Positions 27,058 through 35,274 of a stretch of DNA of 64,000 nucleotides are shown piece after piece; position 1 is the stretch's first letter, and each line of letters opens with the position of its first letter. Made by a program: the position numbers and the translations under genes. The stretch is from Moraxella bovis (GTDB lineage: Bacteria; Pseudomonadota; Gammaproteobacteria; Pseudomonadales; Moraxellaceae): contig NZ_MUXV01000014.1 of NCBI RefSeq assembly GCF_002014975.1, forward strand, positions 1-64,000, in the 5' to 3' direction. Below the pieces are notes generated by a model. It did not search any database, was not told the DNA's origin, and saw only the letters and a program-made list of their open reading frames with translations.

Positions 27058-28939
27058 ATGTCAGACAATTCACTCAAAAAAGGTCGCTACACCACATACA
27101 GCAACAAGATCGGACTGTTCGCCACAGGTGAGCGCACAGGCTTTTTAACATATAACGATGATGTAGTGCTAAATTTCCCCTTTAAAGATACCGTCCTAGA
27201 AGCAGGTATGAATAAGGAAGACACAGGGCGAGAAGAACGCTTTTTACACCTAGAAATGGACGGACGAGATATTGATACCCTTTTTGAACCAAAGGTATTG
27301 ACAAACTTCGCCTATCATGCACACAATGGTGACAACCAACCAACCAACCAACCAACCAACCAACCAACCAACCAACCAACCAACCAACCAACCAACCAAC
27401 CAACCAACCAACCAACCATTATCGCCTAACTTATTAAACAGTCAAGTAAAATTTTTTGATGATAATGGCAATCTTGCCCAAAATCTACTTATCAAAGGCA
27501 ATAATCTACTTGCCCTACACTCTTTAAAATCCCGCCTATCAGGGAAAATCAAACTCATCTATATAGACCCGCCTTATTATTTTAAAGAAGCAAAACCACA
27601 AGATTCATTCAGATATAATTCAAATTTCAAATTTTCTTCTTGGTTGATATTCATGAAGAACCGCTTAGAGATTGCAAAAGAGTTATTAACCGATGATGGG
27701 GTGATTTTTGTACACACCAATGAGGATGGGAATGCATATTTAAAAGTTTTAATGGACGAATTATTTCTACGAGAAAATTTTGTAACTTGTTTGCCAAGAG
27801 TAACCAAAAAGGGTGGGAAATCGACTGATGTTTTTGCTGACAATCATGATTATGTTTTAGTTTACTCAAAAATAAACAAAAAAACTGGTTTTTATCCTAT
27901 GCTGCATAACGATAAAGGATTCAAAAATCAAGATGAATTTTTTGAAACAAGAGGTTTTTACAAACTAAATCAGACTTTAGATTATGATTCTTTACAATAT
28001 TCTAGCTCCTTAGATTATCCAATAAAAATAAATGGTGAAGTATTTTATGCTGGTGGCAACAAAGAAAGATACATAGAACGAAAAAATGGTAATCATCTAA
28101 GAGCTGACTGGGCGTGGCGTTGGAGTAAAGACTTATTTGAGTTTGGTTTAAATAATGGCTTTATTGAAATAAAGAGAACGAAAAACGGTGCAAGAATTTA
28201 TACCAAAACTTATCAAAATGTTAAAATTGAAAATATCAATGGGGATTATCAGATTGTTGAAAAAGAAAGAACAAGAGCGACATCAACACTTGAATTCAGC
28301 GAAAGTCTTTATTCGAATGATAATGCAACCAAACATATGAATGATTTATTTCCAAAAGGAACCTTTGAATACACAAAACCTGAAAGTCTAATTCATCAAA
28401 TAATTGCTTTAACAACCAACCCAAATGACATCGTCCTAGACTATCATCTAGGCTCTGGTACAACTTGTGCGGTCGCTCATAAAATGGGTCGGCGTTGGAT
28501 TGGCATTGAACAGATGGATTATATTGATGACATTACCAAAACTCGCCTGTTAAAAGTATTGCAGGGAGAACAAGGCGGTATTAGCAAAGCGGTAGATTGG
28601 AATGGCGGTGGGTCGTTTTGTTATTTTGAACTTAAAAAATACAATCAATATTTTATTGATAAAATCCTAGTCGCAAATACCATGGGTGAGCTGGATACGG
28701 TCTATAATGAAATGGCAAAAAATGCGTTTTTTAAATTTTGGTTTGATAAAGAAAAATTTCAAAAAGCCTATAAAAAAGACAAAGACGACAATCAAATCAG
28801 CCTAGACGACAGAAAGCAAATACTCATTAGTGTCTTAGATGAAAATCAGCTCTATCTAAATTACGCCGATATGGGCGACAGTCGCTATCAGGTTAGAGAT
28901 GATGAAAAAGCCTTATCAGATGCATTTTATGGAGAATAA
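27058..28939 (+). CDS. mod: phase-variable type III DNA methyltransferase (Mod), out of frame here
   Basis: N6-adenine methyltransferase and specificity subunit of a type III restriction-modification system. The 5' part starts at ATG 27058 with AAGGAG at 27047-27052 and encodes the mod-type N-terminus up to the repeat tract (27334-27417). The 3' part, in the +1 frame, has the catalytic DPPY at 27566-27577, a variable target-recognition centre and the SAM motif [11 protein letters not shown] near the end, the beta order of motifs. With 21 AACC units the two parts are out of frame and the 5' frame stops at 27429. Losing one unit or gaining two would join them into a protein of about 625 residues. 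The res gene follows after 2 nt. The target recognition region is AT-rich, as usual for exchanged TRDs. The name (modM/N-like) is by repeat type only. Confidence 0.9.
27334..27417. repeat. (AACC)21 tetranucleotide tract
   Basis: 21 perfect uninterrupted AACC units within the mod reading frame, preceded by C and followed by A. The unit encodes NQPT repeats over 12-bp periods. Such tracts change length by slipped-strand mispairing and switch mod genes on and off. The same repeat in its CAAC or CCAA register is known from Moraxella mod genes. Confidence 0.98.
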
Positions 28940-28941
28940 CA

Positions 28942-31731
28942 ATGGCAAAAAAGACACAATTAAAACACACGCTGGGCGATTTTTTATTTAATCAAATAAA
29001 AAACAGTAAGGAATATCAAGATTGGGCAGATGAGTTTGAATTACCTAATTTTATCACTGATAATCTTGCCAAGATGCTCCGCGATTATCAAATCAATGCC
29101 ATAAAGCAGTTTATTTATTTGTATGAAAATCACGGCATAGAAAAAGCCAAACATCTTTTATTTAATATGGCAACAGGCACAGGCAAAACCTTGACAATGG
29201 CAGGGATTGTGCTGTATTTGTATGAGCAGGGTTATCGTAATTTTGTGTTTTTGGTACATCAATTACAAATCAAAGACCAAGCGATAAAGAATTTTACCGA
29301 GCCTACTTTTGAAAAATATCTATTTAAAAAACAAGTCAAGTTTAATGGCAAAAGCATTCCCATAAAAGCCATAGACCGATTTGAAGACACCAAAAAAGAC
29401 GGCATTAACTTTATGTTTTTTAGTACGTCTTTATTATACACACGCCTGATTAACCCAAAAGAAAATGCCATTACTGCCAATGATTTTGTCAAAAATTTGA
29501 CAGTGATTATCGCTGATGAAGCTCACAGGTTAAATGTAGATACTCGCAAAAAGACCGAAGTAAATGATGAAAATAACTGGGAAAAGGCGGTGCAATCGGT
29601 ATTGCACGCCAATCCAAAAAATCTATTATTAGAATTTACCGCAACGGTGGATTTAAAAAATGAAAAAATCCATAAAAAATACAGCGATAAACTTATTTAT
29701 AAATACGACTTTTTGCAATTTAATAAAGACAGATATAGCAAACAAGTTAATTTTTTGTATAACGAAGAGACACAAATAGAAGATCAAAAAAGACTGCTTA
29801 TTGTCAATGCGGTGGCAATGAGCGAATATCGCCGTCTGTATGCCGAGCGTGAAATGGGCGTATCTATTAACCCAATCATACTGATTAAATCTACCAAAAT
29901 CGCCCAAAGCGAAGAAGATAGGGCATTTTTTCATAAAGTCATTCATTCGCTAAGAGTAGAAGATTTTAATCATCTAAAAGCAATGAGTGAATACAAAACT
30001 GATTTGTTAGACACTCAATTTATGTTTATCAAACAAATGTTTAATTGGTTAAATTCCAAACAATCATCGTTTATCGGTATTGGTGGATTGATTACTGCGA
30101 TTAAAGAGCGATTTAGTGAAAACAACACGATGATTTATAACAGCAAAACCAAAGAGCGAGCTGATTTATTGCCATTATTGGACAGCCCTAGAAATACCAT
30201 AAGAGCGATATTTTCGGTCAATGCCCTAAATGAAGGTTGGGACGTATTGAGCCTATATGATATTATTCATTTTGATATTTCGGCAACCAAAAAAGTATCA
30301 TTGCAAGACATTCAGCTGATTGGGCGTGGGGCGAGACTTTACCCCTATCAATTACCCAAAGCTTATCATAATGGTGATGATTTATTTAGCGACAATCATC
30401 GTTATGAATTTAACCCCTTTAAACGCAAATTTGACAACGCCCCTGATGCACAAGGGCGGATATTAGAGACCTTCTTTTATCACTTTGTCAAAACGGGGGT
30501 ATTTTTAGAAAACTTGCAAAAAGATTTATTGGGCGAAGGCATTATCAATGAAGGCGTAGAGAAAAAAACCATTCGCCTAAAAAATGACTTTATGCAAAGC
30601 CAAACTTATCAAAAAGGTTTTGTACTCGTCAATAGCCAAGAATATCGTAGAAAAAATAAAGACAGCGAGATTGATTTGACATTCAAAAGACAAATCATCG
30701 CCAGCCCCTATCAATTACACGCCAATGCCCTAACCGATAAAGAGCAAAATAAAACCTTATCGGCAATCAAATACAAAAACATAAAAATCACGCCTGAGTA
30801 TTTTTCAGAGCATTTATTAAGAAAAGCCTTAGTTGGTGCTGAAAATAACTTTTTTCGCTTAAATAATCTAAAAAATCACATCATCGGCATAAAAAGCATT
30901 GATGAGATGATAGAGCATTATTTGCCAATGCATGATATTCAATATGGCTATATTCACGGTAAGGACATTCACGAATTAAATGCTAATGAAAAGTTGCAGT
31001 TATTAGTCGGTAGTATTTTGCCAGAAGTGCGAAAATCCATTGATAAGTATATGCCATTGGTTACGGGCAGTTCGGTGTTTAGACCAAAATCTTTATCATC
31101 TATTTTTAAAGAAGAGAAAAATATTTATCTGGTCGCTTATCCCAGCATAGATAAAAATACAGGCGAAAAAATATTTCACGCAACCGATGAGCGAGCTAAA
31201 GCACAAACCAATCACGATAATGCACAGTTGGCATTTGACATTAAAACAGCCGATTGGTATGCGTATAGTGAAAACTATGGCACTAGTGAAGAAAAACGCT
31301 TTGTTAAATATATCGCCACGCAAATTGATGAATTAAAAAATAAATATCAAGGGGCGGAGATTTATCTTATTCGTAATGAACTCGATTATTATCTGTTTAA
31401 TATAGAAGACGGTCGCAGATTTAGCCCTGATTATATGATGATAATCAATGATATTGCCAATCAAAGTGTCTATTATCAATGCCTTTTTGAACCAAAAGGC
31501 GGACATTTATTACAAAAAGACGAATGGAAAGAAAAAGCCTTGATTGCTTTGAATGATAATAGCGAAATTCGTTTTGAAGATAATGTCTTAGATGACACCA
31601 ATTATCGGCAGTATTTGGCGGGTATGACAAATCACGGTTATCAAGAAATCAAATGTTTGGGCTTTAAATTTTTTAATAGCGACACACGGGGTGAGCACGA
31701 TTTTGGAGCGGATTTTAATACAAGATTATGA
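28942..31731 (+). CDS. res: type III restriction enzyme Res subunit
   Basis: ATP-dependent helicase/translocase and endonuclease that cuts with Mod. Superfamily 2 motifs: Walker A GTGKT at residues 79-83, DEAH at 192-195, FSVNALNEGWDVLSLYDI and QLIGRGARLYPY. The C-terminal nuclease shows FSPDYMMII followed by FEPKGG, the PD...ExK pattern. Length 929 is normal for Res. It starts 2 nt after the mod stop with GGAG at its 5' side. The frame is intact, so restriction would be possible only when Mod is expressed, since Res needs Mod for target recognition. Confidence 0.95.
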   Translation: MAKKTQLKHTLGDFLFNQIKNSKEYQDWADEFELPNFITDNLAKMLRDYQINAIKQFIYLYENHGIEKAKHLLFNMATGTGKTLTMAGIVLYLYEQGYRNFVFLVHQLQIKDQAIKNFTEPTFEKYLFKKQVKFNGKSIPIKAIDRFEDTKKDGINFMFFSTSLLYTRLINPKENAITANDFVKNLTVIIADEAHRLNVDTRKKTEVNDENNWEKAVQSVLHANPKNLLLEFTATVDLKNEKIHKKYSDKLIYKYDFLQFNKDRYSKQVNFLYNEETQIEDQKRLLIVNAVAMSEYRRLYAEREMGVSINPIILIKSTKIAQSEEDRAFFHKVIHSLRVEDFNHLKAMSEYKTDLLDTQFMFIKQMFNWLNSKQSSFIGIGGLITAIKERFSENNTMIYNSKTKERADLLPLLDSPRNTIRAIFSVNALNEGWDVLSLYDIIHFDISATKKVSLQDIQLIGRGARLYPYQLPKAYHNGDDLFSDNHRYEFNPFKRKFDNAPDAQGRILETFFYHFVKTGVFLENLQKDLLGEGIINEGVEKKTIRLKNDFMQSQTYQKGFVLVNSQEYRRKNKDSEIDLTFKRQIIASPYQLHANALTDKEQNKTLSAIKYKNIKITPEYFSEHLLRKALVGAENNFFRLNNLKNHIIGIKSIDEMIEHYLPMHDIQYGYIHGKDIHELNANEKLQLLVGSILPEVRKSIDKYMPLVTGSSVFRPKSLSSIFKEEKNIYLVAYPSIDKNTGEKIFHATDERAKAQTNHDNAQLAFDIKTADWYAYSENYGTSEEKRFVKYIATQIDELKNKYQGAEIYLIRNELDYYLFNIEDGRRFSPDYMMIINDIANQSVYYQCLFEPKGGHLLQKDEWKEKALIALNDNSEIRFEDNVLDDTNYRQYLAGMTNHGYQEIKCLGFKFFNSDTRGEHDFGADFNTRL

Positions 31732-31815
31732 AAAATCCATGAAAAATCCCCACACCCCACAAAAATTCATAATTTTGGCGTATAATGGTGGTAACTCAAC
31801 ATCATATGCCACACC

Positions 31816-32535
31816 ATGCACATTCTCATCATCGAAGACGACCCCGCCATTGCCACAACCTTGCGTTTTGCCTTAGAGCGTGAAGGCTATACCGTGTCAT
31901 GGGCGGACACGGTTGCCAAAGTCGCCCCCTGCCTTGATACGCCACGCCTTGACGCTGTCGTGCTGGACGTGGGATTGCCTGACGGAGACGGTTTTGGCGT
32001 GTGCCAAATGATACGCCAAGGCGACAGGCACGCCCACGCCCCCATACTGTTTTTGACGGCACGCACAGACGAGATAGACCGCATTTTGGGCTTGGAGCTG
32101 GGGGCAGATGATTACATCGCCAAGCCATTTAGCCCCCGAGAGCTGATAGCACGGCTAAAAGCGATATGGCGTAGAGAAAATATCTTTACCCAAAAATCGG
32201 ATAAAGCCGATAAATCAGACCCTGCCCACACCGACTTTACCAAAACCACAGGCAGACACATTTGGCATTATCAAGCCTGTGATTATTCACTTTTTCTAAA
32301 TAATCATGCCTTGACCTTATCAAAAACCGAGCTTGGTATCATGCTCACCCTACTTGCCAACCCCACGCACATTCTAAGCCGTGAGCAGATTTTGGCAAGC
32401 GTGTCCGACCACCCCGAACACCGCCTATCACGCACCATTGACAGCCACATCAAAACCTTACGCCAAAAACTGGGCGATTTGTGCGATGATGAGATGATTG
32501 TAACCCATCGAGGCTTGGGATACAGCCTGTGCTAA
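31816..32535 (+). CDS. creB: OmpR-type response regulator CreB
   Basis: 239 residues. Receiver domain with acidic pair E7-D8-D9, phospho-acceptor D51 in AVVLDVGLPD, T81 in LFLTART and K103 in IAKPFSPREL; C-terminal winged helix with RTIDSHIKTLRQKL. The DVGLPD and LFLTARTDEIDRILGLE strings resemble E. coli CreB closely. CreB controls creD and carbon- or cell-wall-stress genes in other gammaproteobacteria. The gene overlaps creC by 7 nt. Confidence 0.88.
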   Translation: MHILIIEDDPAIATTLRFALEREGYTVSWADTVAKVAPCLDTPRLDAVVLDVGLPDGDGFGVCQMIRQGDRHAHAPILFLTARTDEIDRILGLELGADDYIAKPFSPRELIARLKAIWRRENIFTQKSDKADKSDPAHTDFTKTTGRHIWHYQACDYSLFLNNHALTLSKTELGIMLTLLANPTHILSREQILASVSDHPEHRLSRTIDSHIKTLRQKLGDLCDDEMIVTHRGLGYSLC

Positions 32536-33992
32536 ATTTTCATCGTCTGCTTGACCGCATTTTTAAAAAACGCCTAAGTTTTAGCATTTTTGTGCGGATA
32601 TGGCTGACCTTTGCCTTGATTACCCTGTTGTCATCGTCCCTTGCCCTATATTATGTCCAAAAAACGGTGCGACCGTCCGCCAAACGGGTGGTAGAAGACA
32701 GCCTTGTGGATACATCGGTGCTACTGTCGCACATCGTGGCAGATGACGTGGCAAATTTATCAAAAGATGAATTAAATCAAACGCTTAACGCCAAATTATC
32801 CCACGCCTTTACCAACCCTGATAAACCGCTTTGGTATCATCAAAAATCCAAAAGCACCTACCACATCTATATCACGGACAGCACAGGCGTGGTCATCTAT
32901 GACAGTCGTGGGGCGAGCGTGGGGGCGGATTTTAGCCGTTGGAATGACGTGTATCTGACCTTGCGTGGCAAATACGGGGCAAGAAGCACTGACATCGGCG
33001 GGCATTCGGTCATGTATGTGGCAAGCCCGATTGTCTCAGACGGGCGGATAATCGGTGTGGCATCCGTTGGCAAGCCCACCCAAACGCTCATTCCTTATAT
33101 CAACAAAAGCACCGATGAGATTATTAAGATTATCTTATCAATTATGGCAATCACGCTTGCCACCGCCACGCTCATGGCATGGTGGTTAAGACGCAGCATA
33201 GACAGCGTAAACCGCTACACCAAAGGGCTTGCCAGTACCGCACCACCCCATTTTTATCTTGGGCGAGAGCTGAACGAACTCATGGCAAGCATTCACGCCA
33301 TGAAAGACACCATAGAAAACAAAGCGTACGTGAGCGAGTACGTCCACACGCTCACGCATGAGCTAAAATCCCCCCTGACCGCCATTCGTGCCAGTAGCGA
33401 GATTTTGACGGACGAGCTGAGTCTTGCCGAGCGTGAGCAGTTTACGGGCATTATCCTATCGCAAACGGACAAATTAACCGCCTTGGTGGACAAACTTTTG
33501 ACCCTTGCCAAGATTGAACAGCCCACCTTTAAACTTACCATGAGCGATGTTGATTTGGACGCACTCATTCAAACCTGCCTAAATCAGCAGTCGGCAACCC
33601 TAAAACAGCTTGGCAAAACCGTGCAATTTACCAAAAGCGGTATTCATATCCGTGCCGATGAATTTTGGCTGACCCAAGCGGTGCAAAACGTGATTGACAA
33701 CGCCATTTATTATGGCAAAAGTGCGATAGCCATTCATATAAGCCAAACCGAGACGGATACCTTTATCCATATCAAAAATGACAGCGACACGCTGGACGAC
33801 TTTATCATCAAGCGAGCCTTTGAGCGGTATTTTAGCATAGGCAAATCCGCCCAGCAAAAAAGCACGGGACTTGGGCTGACGCTGGTTAAGCAAGTGATAG
33901 AGCTTCATGGCGGGGCGGTGAGTTTTGGGCAGGATAGGGGCAACGATGTGGTTGTGGTGATGAGAATTCCGATTACATATATTTACAAATAG
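32529..33992 (+). CDS. creC: sensor histidine kinase CreC
   Basis: 487-residue inner-membrane kinase pairing with CreB. Two helices (about 22-43 and 200-220) flank a periplasmic sensor with the CreC-like IYITDSTGVVIYDSRG. HAMP-like and dimerisation regions lead to phospho-acceptor H277 in YVHTLTHELKSPLTAIR, then N-box (NVIDNAIYYG) and G2-box (STGLGLTLVKQVIELHGG). All catalytic boxes look intact. It ends before an AT-rich insertion that separates it from creD. Confidence 0.9.
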   Translation: MLNFHRLLDRIFKKRLSFSIFVRIWLTFALITLLSSSLALYYVQKTVRPSAKRVVEDSLVDTSVLLSHIVADDVANLSKDELNQTLNAKLSHAFTNPDKPLWYHQKSKSTYHIYITDSTGVVIYDSRGASVGADFSRWNDVYLTLRGKYGARSTDIGGHSVMYVASPIVSDGRIIGVASVGKPTQTLIPYINKSTDEIIKIILSIMAITLATATLMAWWLRRSIDSVNRYTKGLASTAPPHFYLGRELNELMASIHAMKDTIENKAYVSEYVHTLTHELKSPLTAIRASSEILTDELSLAEREQFTGIILSQTDKLTALVDKLLTLAKIEQPTFKLTMSDVDLDALIQTCLNQQSATLKQLGKTVQFTKSGIHIRADEFWLTQAVQNVIDNAIYYGKSAIAIHISQTETDTFIHIKNDSDTLDDFIIKRAFERYFSIGKSAQQKSTGLGLTLVKQVIELHGGAVSFGQDRGNDVVVVMRIPITYIYK

Positions 33993-34124
33993 AAATAATA
34001 TAAAAACAGTATTGTATTTGGATTGTTAGAATATTTTTTCTATATAAAATCAATGAATTATATAAAAAGCAACAAAAAAATACACATATTATGCACAAAT
34101 AAATCTCACAAAATGCTTGCAATT

Positions 34125-34215
34125 TTGTCAAAAATACCTTATTTTATACATAATAGCCTTATGTGTGTCCGACCAATTTTACACATATTCTTAGGTTGGG
34201 TAACTTTTTGTTACC
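34125..34215 (+). promoter_or_regulatory. promoter-like pair and hairpin before the ImmA-like gene
   Basis: TTGTCA at 34125-34130 and CATAAT at 34149-34154 (18-bp spacing) form a candidate promoter. A perfect inverted repeat GGTAAC-TTTTT-GTTACC follows at 34199-34215, 33 bp before the start codon, with a T-rich run after it. The hairpin could be an operator or a leader attenuator. Confidence 0.4.
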
Positions 34216-34247
34216 TATTTTTTTATCTCTACATTTTGGAGTAAATT

Positions 34248-34721
34248 ATGAGCCGTGCTGTAAAATACGCCCAAAGTGTACTAAAACACTATTGGGATAA
34301 GCAAATACCCATACAACCAGAGCGTATGATTGATAAGATTGACGATTTGGAAATTCGTTATGAGAACTTAACAGACAACATTTCTGGTAAGGTGAATTAT
34401 GATTTTGATATTAAAAAATACATTATTACTGTCAATGAAAATCACCATGAAAATCGCCAAAGATTTACCATAGCTCATGAATTGGGGCATTATGCCCTAA
34501 ATCATGGCTCAAAAGAAGATATTCTATACCGCAATGGAGAAAGCGACCCTGATGAGATTGAAGCCAATGCTTTCGCTGCTGAAATCTTAATGCCAACTGC
34601 TGTCATCAGACATTTAATTTTTGAAAAAGACATTACAACGGTACAAGAACTCGCTCAAAAATTATGGGTGTCCGAGCAAGCCATGTTGTATCGCCTAAAA
34701 AATCTAGGATTGATTTCATGA
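34248..34721 (+). CDS. ImmA/IrrE family metallopeptidase
   Basis: 157 residues. The gluzincin motif HELGH is at residues 77-81 in RFTIAHELGHYALNH, and the third-ligand region EANAFAAEILMP follows at about 105-116. The C-terminal segment VSEQAMLYRLKNLGLIS is typical of ImmA/IrrE. Such peptidases usually cleave a partner HTH repressor, but none is encoded next to it. The ATG has GGAG about 8 nt upstream. Its stop overlaps the next start as ATGA. It is inserted between creC and creD in AT-rich DNA. Confidence 0.88.
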   Translation: MSRAVKYAQSVLKHYWDKQIPIQPERMIDKIDDLEIRYENLTDNISGKVNYDFDIKKYIITVNENHHENRQRFTIAHELGHYALNHGSKEDILYRNGESDPDEIEANAFAAEILMPTAVIRHLIFEKDITTVQELAQKLWVSEQAMLYRLKNLGLIS

Positions 34722-35176
34722 GCAAGATTGGCAACCATAACATTCAACTAAGTCCACCAGAACAGGCACCGCCAGCATCTGCAACAGTTAATATTGCCAA
34801 TGACGATATTAGCGAACTATCGCAACAAGCCAAACTTAATCAAGAGCGAATTACATTATTTCGTTATGCAGTTTATGGTGCTTTATTTGCCTTTTCTATA
34901 CTCATAGTGCTATTATGCTGTGTTATTTATGAGTATATATCGCTGTTAAGATCAAACCAAACGGCGATATTATCTAGCAACTTTTGGCACATTCCTTTAA
35001 TGATTGCTGTTATGGCGACATCTATTTTATATGCCACCTTAAAATCTTCCGCTCATTTTGGTGAAAACAAATCTCAAAATGACAAACAAAATACTGACAG
35101 CCTATCCGTTATTGGCAACCTTCCTATTTGGCAAGAGTTGATTGATACCATTAAATCCCTAAAATCATCTAAATAA
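34718..35176 (+). CDS. two-helix membrane protein coupled to the ImmA-like gene
   Basis: 152 residues with no recognised family. A polar, P/A-rich N-terminus of about 45 residues leads to helices at about 50-74 and 90-108, and a charged C-terminal tail of 40 residues ending in IDTIKSLKSSK. Both termini are probably cytoplasmic. The ATG at 34718 was chosen because it overlaps the upstream stop (ATGA); the frame extends to 34664 inside the peptidase gene. Coupling suggests that the peptidase and this protein form a functional pair, for instance as substrate, anchor or effector; this is inference. Confidence 0.75.
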   Translation: MSKIGNHNIQLSPPEQAPPASATVNIANDDISELSQQAKLNQERITLFRYAVYGALFAFSILIVLLCCVIYEYISLLRSNQTAILSSNFWHIPLMIAVMATSILYATLKSSAHFGENKSQNDKQNTDSLSVIGNLPIWQELIDTIKSLKSSK

Positions 35177-35182
35177 TCTAAA

Positions 35183-35221
35183 TTTTCCACACATTTTCCA
35201 TAAAACCACCCCATTTTTCCA
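35183..35221 (+). promoter_or_regulatory. candidate CreB binding repeats upstream of creD
   Basis: TTTTCCA occurs at 35183, 35194 and 35215, that is at 11- and 21-bp steps, so all copies face the same side of the helix. The first two give TTCCA-N6-TTCCA, close in layout to the E. coli CreB tag TTCAC-N6-TTCAC. A TATAAT at 35244-35249 lacks a good -35, as for an activated promoter, and lies 26 bp before the creD start. Confidence 0.5.
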
Positions 35222-35274
35222 TCATTTTTGCACAGACGATTTTTATAATGACTTCATGTTTTTAGGAGTTTATT

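Noticed and set aside
27182..27415. Minus-strand ORF with VGWL repeats over the AACC tract
   Set aside because: It is only the reverse translation of the tetranucleotide tract and the mod N-terminus; no start signal or protein-like features.
27333..27418. Tandem repeat as a possible CRISPR array
   Set aside because: Four-base unit with no spacers; a simple sequence repeat in a coding frame.
34023..34244. 73-codon hydrophobic ORF ending 4 nt before the ImmA gene
   Set aside because: Starts with TTG, overlaps the candidate promoter and hairpin, and has composition expected from AT-rich DNA; no evidence of a repressor or membrane partner.
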